Assembly (NCBI RefSeq): GCF_002161055.1
Contig: NZ_NFLT01000007.1
Location: 1 to 64,000, forward strand
Direction: 5' to 3'
DNA length: 64,000 bases
From: Tyzzerella sp. An114
GTDB lineage: Bacteria; Bacillota; Clostridia; Lachnospirales; Anaerotignaceae
The notes under the pieces were generated by a model. The model was given only the letters and a program-made list of their open reading frames with translations. It was not told where the DNA came from and searched no databases. Numbering within the stretch: the first letter of the stretch is position 1; each line of letters opens with the position of its first letter. The translations under genes and the position numbers were made by a program. Shown here piece after piece: positions 11,213 to 20,955 of the stretch.

Positions 11213-12273
11213 TAGACATATTTATTTATTACTTTCATTACTTCTTTTACACCGTCATTGAGATTACTTTTTGACATGGCTTCAATATAAGTATCTTTTG
11301 TATCATAAAGTTTTCTTATGGCTCTTTCTAAAGAAGCATAAGTCATGTCTTCCTCTTTTAATACCATTGAGAAACCTTGTTTTTCAAAGGAGGAAGCATT
11401 TAATATTTGGTCACCTCTACTGGCATTTGCAGATAATGGAATTAATAAATTAGGTTTCTTTAATGCTAAAAACTCTGATATTGAGTTTGAACCTGCTCTT
11501 GAAACAATTATATCTGCCGCTGCCATAATGTGAGGAAGTTCTGATGATACATACTCAAATTGAGTATAACCCTTTGTTCCATTTAAAGTTTTATCAACAT
11601 TGTTTTTTCCGCATATGTGAACAAGGTCAAAGTCCTTTAAAAGTGTTTTGAGAGCACCTCTAAGCTGTGTATTTATTTTTACAGAGCCAAGACTTCCGCC
11701 CATCATCATTATAACAGGACGACTTCCATCAAAACCACATATTTCAAGACCTTTTTTAGCATCACCCATAAAGAGTTCTTTTCTTATAGGTGTTCCTGTG
11801 TTTATGCCTTTATTTTCAGGTATATATTTAAGTGTTTCTGGAAATGTTGTGCATACACATTTTGCAAAAGGCATTGCAATTTTATTTGCCAAGCCTGGTG
11901 TTATATCAGATTCATGAACAACAACAGGAATTTTATTAAGCTTTGCTCCAAGTACAACAGGTACAGCCACAAAGCCACCTTTTGAAAATACAATATCAGG
12001 TTTAAGTTTTCTTAAAAGGAAGTAGGCTTCTTTAACTCCTTTTACAACTCTAAACATATCTGTGATATTGTCTTTTGAGAGATAGCGTCTTAATTTTCCT
12101 GTTGGAACAGAATAGTAAGGAACTTTTTCTTTTTCTATAAGATTTTTTTCAATGCCATCTTTTGTACCTACATAGCATACTTCAAAGCCTTCATCATAGA
12201 GTGATGGCAAAAGTGCTATATTAGGTGTAACATGACCGGCTGTTCCACCGCCTGTTAAAACTATTTTTTTCAT
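11212..12273 (-). CDS. murG: UDP-GlcNAc:lipid I N-acetylglucosaminyltransferase
   Basis: The 353-residue enzyme adds GlcNAc to lipid I to form lipid II, the last cytoplasmic step of peptidoglycan precursor synthesis, at the inner face of the membrane. The N-terminal G-loop GGGTAGHVTPN (residues 8-18), the second G-loop MGGSLGS, and the EFLALKKPNLLIPL segment with downstream ASRGDQ identify GT family 28 MurG. Length is normal. It stands alone here, outside the usual division and cell-wall cluster, which is seen in several Clostridia. The ATG begins MKKIVLTGGG and is well placed. Confidence 0.96.
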   Translation of the reverse strand: MKKIVLTGGGTAGHVTPNIALLPSLYDEGFEVCYVGTKDGIEKNLIEKEKVPYYSVPTGKLRRYLSKDNITDMFRVVKGVKEAYFLLRKLKPDIVFSKGGFVAVPVVLGAKLNKIPVVVHESDITPGLANKIAMPFAKCVCTTFPETLKYIPENKGINTGTPIRKELFMGDAKKGLEICGFDGSRPVIMMMGGSLGSVKINTQLRGALKTLLKDFDLVHICGKNNVDKTLNGTKGYTQFEYVSSELPHIMAAADIIVSRAGSNSISEFLALKKPNLLIPLSANASRGDQILNASSFEKQGFSMVLKEEDMTYASLERAIRKLYDTKDTYIEAMSKSNLNDGVKEVMKVINKYV

Positions 12274-12431
12274 ATTATATCAACTCCGTATAGTCCTATA
12301 AAATATTTTATATTTTATATTATAATATCAGAGTTTTTAAATTAGTTCTATGAAAAAAATAAAATAATTTTTATAAAGTATTTGTAGAAAGATATGTCAT
12401 TGTCTTTTAGTTTAAATATCAGTACTTTTGT

Positions 12432-12439
12432 GTTATAAT
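12432..12439 (+). promoter_or_regulatory. Extended -10 promoter of the M1-like lipoprotein gene
   Basis: TGT then TATAAT (12434-12439) is an extended -10 element. A weak TTTAAA at 12411-12416 is spaced 17 bases upstream. The predicted start is near 12446, just before the GGGAGG site at 12465-12470. Confidence 0.55.
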
Positions 12440-12462
12440 ACATAAAATATTACCGTTTTCAG

Positions 12463-14052
12463 TTGGGAGGTATTTTTATCAGATACAAAAAATTTTTAAC
12501 TTCAATATTAGCAGTTGGAATGCTTTTTTCCGGCTGTAACATAAAAAAAGATGAACAGCCACCTATTGAGGTGAGCCAAGATGAAACAGAAAATCAGGAA
12601 GATATTCAAAATCAACAGACACAAAAAGAGGAACAATATTATACATCATATAATGCAACTCTTGAGTATGTTCCTGAAACTTCTACAATAAAGGCTATTG
12701 AAAAAATAACTTATAAAAATACAACAGGTAAAAAATTAAGTGAACTTTATATGAATGTATATGCAAATGCTTTCACTGAAGGCAGTGGATATTCACCTTA
12801 TCTTGAAAATGAGGAAGTTTCTGTTTTTCCTAATGGAAAAGAGTATATGAATTTTAATATAACATCACTTACTGTTGGAGGAAAAGAAGTTCCTTACAGT
12901 ATAAATGGAACATCTTTATGTATACAGCTTTCAGAGGCTCTTTATAATGATGCTGAGACAGAAATAACATTACAGTTTGATGTAGTAATTCCTAATATGC
13001 ACCATGAAACAGGAAAGAATGACAATATTTTATGGGCAGGAAATATACTTCCTGTTATGGCTGTTTACGATAACTATGGCTGGAATAAGAGCGTTTATTA
13101 TCCTATTGGCGAAAGTCATTACAATGATGTTGGAAACTATAATATAGTTGTTAAAACACCTGAACAGTATAATGTTGTAGCTACCGGAATAGAAAATTCA
13201 ACAGCTCTTGATGGTATTAGAACAACTGTTATAGAAGCTAAACTTGTAAGAGATTTTGCTTTTGCTATAAGTGACTCTTTAGTTTCAAAGAGTGTTAAAA
13301 CTGATGAGACAGGTGTAAGAATAAATCTTTATTATTATACTTATGATGAAGCAAAAGCTGAAGAAATTATAAACTATGCAAATAGTATAATGGAATACTA
13401 TGTTAAAAATGTTGGAAGCTATCCTTATAATCACATTGATATTGTTGAGGCAAGTTTATATAATAAAGGGGATATGCAATTTTCAGGTGTATCATTTATA
13501 GATGAAAGTTGGTTTTTAGAGGGAAGTTTAATATCAAACTTTGATTTGAATTTAGGATATCAATGGTTTGATTGTGTTGTTGGAACAGACTGTGTAAAAG
13601 AACCTTGGCTTAGAGAGTGTTTTGAGGGATTTTTACAGTATATGATGAATTATACTGAAAGTGAACTTGATACTGTTATGGAGAGTGAATATAATTTACT
13701 CAAAAAAGATATTGAAGGTTTGCAGTATACAGAACTTAGTAATCCATTAATAAAATATACAACAAAATTACAGTTTGACAATATACAAAAAAGAAAATCT
13801 ACAATGATGATGTATGCTCTTTATAAAGAAATGGGAGCAGAAAAATTCTCTGAATTTGTTAAATCTTATGTGACAGAATATTCATTTAAAAATATAACAT
13901 CAAATGAATTTTTCAGAACAGCAGAGAAAATTTATGGAAAGAGTCTTTATGATTTCTTTAATGAATGGGTAAATGGAACAAAGATACCTAAATTGACTTT
14001 TGAGAAAGAAACTACAACAGAAAAAACAGAAACACAAGAAACAGCGAAATAA
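12463..14052 (+). CDS. Lipoprotein with degenerate M1-type (gluzincin) peptidase domain
   Basis: The protein begins with a lipoprotein signal (GMLFSGC), an acidic Gln/Glu-rich linker, then an N-terminal beta domain and a catalytic-like domain laid out as in M1 aminopeptidases. The two defining motifs are altered: the HExxH region reads LNLGYQWF (13546-13569), and the GAMEN-type motif reads GDMQFSG with Gln for Glu. The later EPWLRECFEGF retains the position of the third zinc ligand. By family knowledge this protein should not hydrolyse peptides and may bind peptides or act structurally. Start: the given TTG at 12463 overlaps the GGGAGG site. The best-placed codon is ATC at 12478, seven bases after GGAGG, which would give MRYKKFLTSI. 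It ends at a strong terminator. Confidence 0.75.
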   Translation: MGGIFIRYKKFLTSILAVGMLFSGCNIKKDEQPPIEVSQDETENQEDIQNQQTQKEEQYYTSYNATLEYVPETSTIKAIEKITYKNTTGKKLSELYMNVYANAFTEGSGYSPYLENEEVSVFPNGKEYMNFNITSLTVGGKEVPYSINGTSLCIQLSEALYNDAETEITLQFDVVIPNMHHETGKNDNILWAGNILPVMAVYDNYGWNKSVYYPIGESHYNDVGNYNIVVKTPEQYNVVATGIENSTALDGIRTTVIEAKLVRDFAFAISDSLVSKSVKTDETGVRINLYYYTYDEAKAEEIINYANSIMEYYVKNVGSYPYNHIDIVEASLYNKGDMQFSGVSFIDESWFLEGSLISNFDLNLGYQWFDCVVGTDCVKEPWLRECFEGFLQYMMNYTESELDTVMESEYNLLKKDIEGLQYTELSNPLIKYTTKLQFDNIQKRKSTMMMYALYKEMGAEKFSEFVKSYVTEYSFKNITSNEFFRTAEKIYGKSLYDFFNEWVNGTKIPKLTFEKETTTEKTETQETAK

Positions 14053-14054
14053 TA

Positions 14055-14084
14055 AAAAAAGCCGACTTAGTCGGCTTTTTTTAT
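14055..14084 (+). terminator. Terminator after the M1-like lipoprotein gene
   Basis: AAAAAAGCCGAC/GTCGGCTTTTTT with a TTA loop and T tail. Confidence 0.93.
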
Positions 14085-14184
14085 TATGCTTTTTTCATTT
14101 TATTTTTTATAAAAATCCATGAAATTATTATGTAAGTTTTGAAAAAATACTGCATATACATAAAATAAAAAAGGAGTTTATCCA

Positions 14185-14685
14185 ATGTACCCATATAATA
14201 TCACCTCAAATTATAATAATAAAAATGTAAATATAAATTCAGCTGAAAGAGAAACAAAACTAGAAGCTATGTCTTTTACAGACAAAAGACTTTTAAAACT
14301 TGTTGGACTTATGGCAGAAGAAACAATGACACTTTCAAATTTTTATAAAGACCTTTATAAAAATATTTCTGATAATAATGATAGAGAAACAATAAAAGAT
14401 ATATATCTTGATATGGTGAAATCAAGAAAATATCTTGAGGACATTTATTTCAGGTCTTCTGGTGAAAAGGTTTCATATAACAATGATGTAAATAAAAAAA
14501 TTACAGGCAATAAATCTTCTGATTTTGAAAAGGGATTAATATATCTTTCAGAATATTCAAGAGGAATACGCTCCCTTTATGGTCTTTTTAAAGACAGTGA
14601 AATAAAAGATTATATTATTGAAATACTTTCAGATGTTTTAGGTAATATGTGCCTTATAAATTTCATATATATTAAAAATAAATGA
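14185..14685 (+). CDS. Hypothetical alpha-helical protein, possibly ferritin-like or spore-coat-type
   Basis: This 166-residue cytoplasmic protein lacks a signal peptide or membrane segments. The first 25 residues are Asn/Tyr-rich and probably disordered. The rest is predicted helical, with repeated acidic-helix patterns such as LLKLVGLMAEETMTLSNFYKDLY and a second pair DLGNMCLINF-like at the end, which vaguely recalls four-helix ferritin-like or CotF-type proteins of spore formers. No metal-binding ExxH motif is clear, so I do not assign a family. AAAGGAG precedes the ATG. No terminator is obvious before the HIT gene, which has its own extended -10 element. Confidence 0.6.
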   Translation: MYPYNITSNYNNKNVNINSAERETKLEAMSFTDKRLLKLVGLMAEETMTLSNFYKDLYKNISDNNDRETIKDIYLDMVKSRKYLEDIYFRSSGEKVSYNNDVNKKITGNKSSDFEKGLIYLSEYSRGIRSLYGLFKDSEIKDYIIEILSDVLGNMCLINFIYIKNK

Positions 14686-14779
14686 TTACTGTAAAATATT
14701 ACTATTTATAAAACTTCATTACAACAAAAATCATTGTAAATTTTATTGCATTATTTTGCTTTTTATAATACTTTTACTG

Positions 14780-14788
14780 TGGTATACT
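14780..14788 (+). promoter_or_regulatory. Extended -10 promoter of the HIT protein gene
   Basis: TGG then TATACT (14783-14788), about 38 bases before the ATG. No good -35 element is visible. Confidence 0.45.
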
Positions 14789-14826
14789 GATAAAATAAAT
14801 ATACTAATGAAAGGCAGTGTAAAAAT

Positions 14827-15237
14827 ATGAGCGATTGTATATTCTGTAAAATAATAAAAGGCGAAATTCCTTCAGCAACAATATTTGAAGATGATGAGTT
14901 TAAAGTAATTCTTGACAGATTTCCAAGTGGTGAGGGACACGTTTTAATTATTCCTAAAAATCATGTGGCAAATATTTTTGAGATTGACGAGGAACAGGCA
15001 GGAAGACTTTTTAAACTTGCTGTTAAAGTTTCAAAAGTTATGAAAGATGTTTTAGGCTTTGAAAATATGAATGTTCTCCAGAATAATGGAGAGGTTGCAG
15101 GACAGAGCGTTTTCCATTTCCATATGCACCTTATACCTAGATATGAAAATGATGGTATAAATATAAAATGGAACCCTACTGAGCCAACTGATGAAGATAT
15201 AGAAGCTGTGAGAAAGAAACTTGCAGAGAAATTTTAA
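14827..15237 (+). CDS. HIT family nucleotide-binding hydrolase
   Basis: The 136-residue protein is a Hint-type histidine triad protein that hydrolyses nucleoside phosphoramidates or adenylates in the cytoplasm. The triad HFHMH (residues 97-101, followed by LIPR) holds the nucleophile His99. N-terminal Cys4 and Cys7 (CIFCKI) form the zinc site common in this subgroup. Length is normal. It is a single-gene unit between an extended -10 promoter and a bidirectional terminator. The precise substrate cannot be read from sequence. Confidence 0.95.
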   Translation: MSDCIFCKIIKGEIPSATIFEDDEFKVILDRFPSGEGHVLIIPKNHVANIFEIDEEQAGRLFKLAVKVSKVMKDVLGFENMNVLQNNGEVAGQSVFHFHMHLIPRYENDGINIKWNPTEPTDEDIEAVRKKLAEKF

Positions 15238-15242
15238 TATAA

Positions 15243-15277
15243 AAAGAACTGCTAAAGTGTTTTAGCAGTTCTTTTAT
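15243..15277. terminator. Bidirectional terminator between the HIT gene and a secreted protein gene
   Basis: AAGAACTGCTAAA/TTTAGCAGTTCTT with a GTGT loop. T-rich tails occur on both strands, serving two convergent genes. Confidence 0.9.
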
Positions 15278-15289
15278 TTATATTATTTT

Positions 15290-15745
15290 TTAATTTTGAA
15301 ATTCTGCTTCTCTTGTTGCTTTAGCAAGAGAAAAATATCCGTCTAAATTTCCTTGTGTAGCTGTAACAGTAATATCATAAGAACTTTTAAATATTCCTTT
15401 TTTCCATACTATTGAACCACTTGAATAAGGTTCAACTATTACAGGGTCTTTATCATCAACTATCAATTTTGCACTGTAAGGTGAATTGTTTGCATAAAAA
15501 GCTTTTCCATAAGGTTGACTGCTAGTTAACTCAATTGTTGCTGGAAAATTAGGACGGTCTACTAATCTATAATTAGAATGGTCGTAAGAAACACTGCGAC
15601 TTTCTATACCAGTAGAATTTTCCTCTAAGACAGTCTCACTTGTTATATTAGTTTTTTCTAATGGTTTATCTTGAGCAAATACTGGAACTGAAAAAATAAA
15701 ACAACTTGATATCATAGTACTTAATATTAATTTTTTAAACTTCAT
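15290..15745 (-). CDS. Secreted protein of unknown function
   Basis: This 151-residue protein carries a clear signal peptide ending VPVFA (about residue 24). A roughly 35-residue polar linker follows, then a beta-rich domain of about 90 residues containing Tyr and Ser pairs (SSQPYGKAFYANNSPYSAKLIV, ending with ATQGNLDGYFSLAKA). It has no Cys after the signal, so it is soluble and secreted. I recognise no family. A consensus promoter lies 42 to 70 bases upstream, and AGGAGG precedes the ATG, so it is a well-expressed single gene. Confidence 0.7.
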   Translation of the reverse strand: MKFKKLILSTMISSCFIFSVPVFAQDKPLEKTNITSETVLEENSTGIESRSVSYDHSNYRLVDRPNFPATIELTSSQPYGKAFYANNSPYSAKLIVDDKDPVIVEPYSSGSIVWKKGIFKSSYDITVTATQGNLDGYFSLAKATREAEFQN

Positions 15746-15786
15746 ATTTATCCCTCCTATAATTATTTTACATTATTTGCAATTTT

Positions 15787-15815
15787 ATTATATAAACTTA
15801 CATAAAAGATGTCAA
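15787..15815 (-). promoter_or_regulatory. Consensus promoter of the secreted protein gene
   Basis: On the minus strand TTGACA (15815-15810), 17-base spacer, TATAAT (15792-15787). Confidence 0.85.
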
Positions 15816-15854
15816 TATCTATATTTAACAAAAATTTCCAGATATTTTGTGCTG

Positions 15855-15883
15855 TTGACAAATCTATATTAAAATAATAAAAT
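15855..15883 (+). promoter_or_regulatory. Promoter of the cyclophilin lipoprotein gene
   Basis: TTGACA (15855-15860), 17-base spacer, TAAAAT (15878-15883). The predicted start is about 28 bases before the ATG. Confidence 0.85.
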
Positions 15884-15918
15884 AATTAGATTGAAATACA
15901 GATGAAAGGATTGTTTAT

Positions 15919-16755
15919 ATGATTAAAAAATTATTGTTGGCTGGAATTATGACAGCTATGGTACTTTCAGGCTGTTCATCAAGTGATGACAAAAAAGAAG
16001 AAAACACAAATACAACACAGAATGAAGAAAATACATCTTCTGACCCAGATGCAGAATATGAAGCATTAAAAGAAAAACTTTTGGGAGGAGCTGGAGATAA
16101 ATTCCCACAGCTTGAAGAACCAAAAGAAGGGGAAGAAATAGCTATTGTTAAAACAAATATGGGAGATATAAAAATAAAGTTATGCCCAGAGGAAGCTCCT
16201 AAGGCTGTTGAGAACTTTGTTACCCATGCAAAAGAAGGATACTATGACGGACTTACAATTCATAGAGTTGTAAAAGATTTTGTTATACAGGGTGGAGATC
16301 CTGCCGGAAATGGTACAGGGGGAGAAAGTATCTGGGGTGAACCTTTTGAAGATGAGTTTAGCCAAGATATGTACCACTTTAACGGTGCTGTTGCTATGGC
16401 AAACAGTGGAGCAAATACAAATGGAAGTCAGTTCTATATAGTTGCTCGTCCTACAATGCTTGATGGTTATTTTGAGTATGTTGACAGTGTAACTGAAGAA
16501 AATGGAGACAGTGAGCTTCTTGTAAATCCAAGTACAAATAAAATATTCAGATTTAATTATTCTGAAGAGGCAAGAAATAAATATAATGAACTTGGGGGAA
16601 CTCCAGAACTTGATTATGGATATTCTGTTTTCGGACAGGTTTTTGAAGGTCTTGATATTGTAAATGTTATAAATTCTGTTGAGGTTGATGAAAATGATAA
16701 GCCTGTCACAGATGTTGTTATAGAGACAATTGAAATAGTAAAATACAGTAAATAA
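15919..16755 (+). CDS. Cyclophilin-type peptidyl-prolyl isomerase, lipoprotein
   Basis: The 278-residue protein is exported and lipid-anchored (lipobox LSGC, Cys19), with an acidic linker to about residue 70. The cyclophilin domain shows IKLCPEEAPKAVENFV, the catalytic-region HRVVKDFVIQGGDP, and MANSGANTNGSQFYIV. It should catalyse proline isomerisation and assist folding of exported proteins. A lineage-type insertion of about 50 residues (from MLDGYFEYVDS to LDYGYSV) separates the SQFYIV strand from the VFGQVFEGLDIV end. AAAGGA precedes the ATG. It is monocistronic, with a complex terminator downstream. Confidence 0.92.
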   Translation: MIKKLLLAGIMTAMVLSGCSSSDDKKEENTNTTQNEENTSSDPDAEYEALKEKLLGGAGDKFPQLEEPKEGEEIAIVKTNMGDIKIKLCPEEAPKAVENFVTHAKEGYYDGLTIHRVVKDFVIQGGDPAGNGTGGESIWGEPFEDEFSQDMYHFNGAVAMANSGANTNGSQFYIVARPTMLDGYFEYVDSVTEENGDSELLVNPSTNKIFRFNYSEEARNKYNELGGTPELDYGYSVFGQVFEGLDIVNVINSVEVDENDKPVTDVVIETIEIVKYSK

Positions 16756-16767
16756 TTTTAATATTGG

Positions 16768-16840
16768 TCTGCAAAGGTGCAGAGTTTGAAATTCTGTTTT
16801 TTTAAACAGGGTTTTAAAAGTCACCTTTGCAGATTTTTTT
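16768..16840 (+). terminator. Long compound terminator between the cyclophilin gene and pyrG
   Basis: The outer stem TCTGCAAAGGTG (16768-16779) pairs with CACCTTTGCAGA (16822-16833) and is followed by T7. The 42-base interior can form two small hairpins (CAGA/TCTG and CTGT/ACAG). It is longer than other terminators here. Confidence 0.8.
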
Positions 16841-16944
16841 ATTTAAAAAAATGGGAATAATTATTTTTGAATTTTTCCGCAGAAATAAATGTCAATGCGG
16901 TTAAAATATATTGATATATAGAGGATAAAAACAGAGAGGTGTAA

Positions 16945-18552
<1,608 letters not shown>

Positions 18553-18607
18553 TTAAAATGGTAAAATATGTATTTATTGTATAAAATACATATTTATAAA
18601 TAATATA

Positions 18608-18645
18608 AAAATGCCGTCCTTTTTATGACGGCATTTTTATTTTTA
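18608..18645 (+). terminator. Terminator of pyrG
   Basis: AAATGCCGTC/GACGGCATTT followed by a T-rich tail. Confidence 0.92.
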
Positions 18646-18784
18646 AGGGATTTTATATTTTATTTTAAAAATTTGATTTTATTAATTTATTAAGAAAAAT
18701 TTAATAATATGCACAATGAAAAAAATCTGATTTTATGGTATCTTATAAATAGTGAAAAATTTGATAAGAAGGAGGAGTGAGCTT

Positions 18785-19237
18785 TTGGTTAGAGAGATTG
18801 ATTTGAATTTAGAAAATAACAGCGATGAAAAAATAGAAAAGATACTTGTTTGTATTACAGCTCAAAGTAATTCTGTAAGGCTTATTGATAGAGCTGCCAA
18901 AGTTGCCGATGAAAATAATGGTGAATTACATATACTCCATGTTCTTAGAGGAAACAACGTTTTTAATAATAGTGAGACTTTAGCTCTTTTACAAAGACTT
19001 TTTATGTATGGCGGAGGAAAGGGCGGTATGATACATGCTTTTTGTAACGATGATGTTTGCAAAAGCATATCTGATTTTGTTTTAGAAGAAAATATAACAA
19101 AAGTTGTTCTTGGAGAACCTCCTTCTGAAAATGTTAAAAAAAGTAAGAAACATACAGAAAGCTTTTTTGATAAAATAGTTAAAAGTCTTCCGAAAAGTGC
19201 CCAGATTATAATTGTTGAAAAGGAAGATAAACATTAA
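18785..19237 (+). CDS. UspA-like universal stress protein
   Basis: The 150-residue protein fits the alpha/beta universal stress fold: an opening strand KILVCITAQSNSVRLIDRAAKVADE, a middle ILHVLRGN strand, a long helix, then ITKVVLGEPPSE and a closing SAQIIIV strand. This pattern is close to the UspA domain of KdpD, but it is stand-alone with no kinase next to it. I set the start at TTG 18785 because the GGAGG at 18771-18775 lies nine bases upstream. The longer frame from GTG 18752 would translate the ribosome binding site itself. ATP binding (GxxxG) is not clear. The role is presumably in stress signalling. Confidence 0.75.
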   Translation: MVREIDLNLENNSDEKIEKILVCITAQSNSVRLIDRAAKVADENNGELHILHVLRGNNVFNNSETLALLQRLFMYGGGKGGMIHAFCNDDVCKSISDFVLEENITKVVLGEPPSENVKKSKKHTESFFDKIVKSLPKSAQIIIVEKEDKH

Positions 19238-19381
19238 AATAAAATATAATATGTTGTTATCTATTTACAAATAATTTGTGTAATTTACGGTATTTTTAAA
19301 TTTTTGTTGCAATAAAGGGCAATATATATTATTATTTCAATTATGTGTAAGTTTAAAATAGTTTAAAAGGAGAGAAATAAA

Positions 19382-19876
19382 ATGAGTTTATATGAAAGTT
19401 GGATGAGCAAAGCCTTTACAAAAGAAGGTAGAAGCGTTGATGCTGTTTGGGACCAGTATCTCCCAAGAGAACAGAAAATATATGAATATATTATAGGTGA
19501 AAAAGTTCAGACTATTGAAGGAAAAGTTGCTGAGCTTGCTGCTAGATTTAACATGACAGCTGAAGAAATAGTTGCTTTCGTTGATGGTATCAATGAAGTT
19601 ATTCCTGAAAGCTATGATATAAATTCTCTTGAAGAAAATTCAGATGTAAAACTTTACATTGATTTTGAAAAACTTTTCAAGAAAATGGTTGAATATAAAG
19701 CAGAACATCTCTATACACTTCCACAGTGGGACGGTATATTTGATGCACAGAAAAAACATGAGCTTACAATGGAGCAGAAAAAATCACGTACTATCGTAAA
19801 AGGACTTAAAGTTGGACGTAATGACCCTTGTCCATGCGGTAGCGGTAAAAAATTCAAAAAATGTTGCGGGGCGTAA
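19382..19876 (+). CDS. SEC-C motif protein
   Basis: The 164-residue protein has a helical N-terminal region of about 140 residues and a C-terminal SEC-C zinc motif with Cys150, Cys152, Cys161 and Cys162 ([15 protein letters not shown]), the same module that ends SecA and binds zinc and SecB or ribosomes. The N-terminal part is conserved in Clostridia but has no assigned role, so the partner is unknown. AGGAG precedes the ATG. The stop lies five bases before the tsaC start, so the two are probably cotranscribed. Confidence 0.85.
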   Translation: MSLYESWMSKAFTKEGRSVDAVWDQYLPREQKIYEYIIGEKVQTIEGKVAELAARFNMTAEEIVAFVDGINEVIPESYDINSLEENSDVKLYIDFEKLFKKMVEYKAEHLYTLPQWDGIFDAQKKHELTMEQKKSRTIVKGLKVGRNDPCPCGSGKKFKKCCGA

Positions 19877-19881
19877 TTTAG

Positions 19882-20934
19882 ATGGATACAATTTTGGCTA
19901 AAGTTGATTATGATAACCCCGACATGAGCCAGATTAAAAAAGCTGCCGACATTCTCAAAAGGGGAGGGTTGGTAGCTTTTCCTACAGAAACGGTTTATGG
20001 TCTGGGGGGAAACGGTCTTGATGCTTCGGCTTGCCGAAAAATATATGAGGCAAAGGGTAGACCTTCGGACAATCCTCTTATACTTCATATTTCCGACATT
20101 TCCCAGCTTGACCCTATAGTTTCAAAAATACCTGAAAAGGCTAAGGTTATAATGAATAAGTTTTGGCCGGGGCCTTTAACTATTATATTTCCAAAGGCTG
20201 AATGTGTGCCTAAGGAGATAACAGGAGGATTTAACACTGTTGCAGTGAGATTTCCTTCCCATAAAATAGCAAGACTTATAATACAGGAAGCTGGACTTCC
20301 TATTGCCGCACCTAGTGCCAATTCTTCAGGTAAACCAAGCCCAACAAGAGCTTCTCATGTTGAGTTTGACCTTTTTGGAAAAATTGATATGATTGTTGAC
20401 GGTGGAGCTACTGAAGTAGGTCTTGAATCAACAATAATTGATGTTACAAATGAAACTCCTATGCTTCTTAGACCGGGTGCTATTACTCGTGAAATGATTG
20501 AAGAAGTTATAGGACATATTGATGTTGACCCAGCTGTTTTTTCAAAACCGGATAAAAACCTTGTTCCAAAGGCTCCCGGAATGAAATATACACACTATTC
20601 ACCTAAAGCCTCTGTTATTCTTGTTAAAGGTGATATTGAAAAAGTTATTGAGAAAATCAATAATCTTGCTGAAAATGATGAAAAACAGGGTGTAAAGGTT
20701 GGAATAATGGCAACATTACAGACAAAGGATAAATACTCTTTCGGTACAGTTCTTGATGTAGGCGACAGAGAGAACCCTGAAACCATAGGAAGTAACCTTT
20801 TTAAAATGCTTAGAAAATTTGATTTTTTAGGCGTTGATGTGGTTTATTCTGAGGTTTTTGATGAAGCGGGAGAGGGTGCTGCCATAATGAATAGACTTAA
20901 TAAGGCGGCAGGATATAACTATATAAATGTATAA
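19882..20934 (+). CDS. tsaC: L-threonylcarbamoyladenylate synthase (Sua5 type)
   Basis: The 350-residue enzyme forms threonylcarbamoyl-AMP from threonine, bicarbonate and ATP, the first step of the t6A37 modification of ANN-decoding tRNAs. The YrdC domain (1-210) shows the KRGGLVAFPTETVYGLG motif, the KGRPSDNPL motif and the SANSSGKPSPT motif. The extra C-terminal Sua5 domain of about 120 residues (after a KAPGMKYTHYSP linker) makes it the long Sua5 form. It opens the tsaC-rpiB-upp-tagO run, common in Clostridia. Confidence 0.95.
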   Translation: MDTILAKVDYDNPDMSQIKKAADILKRGGLVAFPTETVYGLGGNGLDASACRKIYEAKGRPSDNPLILHISDISQLDPIVSKIPEKAKVIMNKFWPGPLTIIFPKAECVPKEITGGFNTVAVRFPSHKIARLIIQEAGLPIAAPSANSSGKPSPTRASHVEFDLFGKIDMIVDGGATEVGLESTIIDVTNETPMLLRPGAITREMIEEVIGHIDVDPAVFSKPDKNLVPKAPGMKYTHYSPKASVILVKGDIEKVIEKINNLAENDEKQGVKVGIMATLQTKDKYSFGTVLDVGDRENPETIGSNLFKMLRKFDFLGVDVVYSEVFDEAGEGAAIMNRLNKAAGYNYINV

Positions 20935-20955
20935 TTAAAGAAAGGACGTGTTTTT

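Noticed and set aside
12361-12462. Possible riboswitch or leader RNA before the M1-like gene
   Set aside because: The stretch is AT-rich without paired elements, and a simple extended -10 promoter explains it.
16180-16824. A 214-codon minus-strand frame opposite the cyclophilin gene
   Set aside because: It is a shadow of a recognisable gene, rich in Ile/Phe/Tyr/Cys, with no ribosome binding site or family match.
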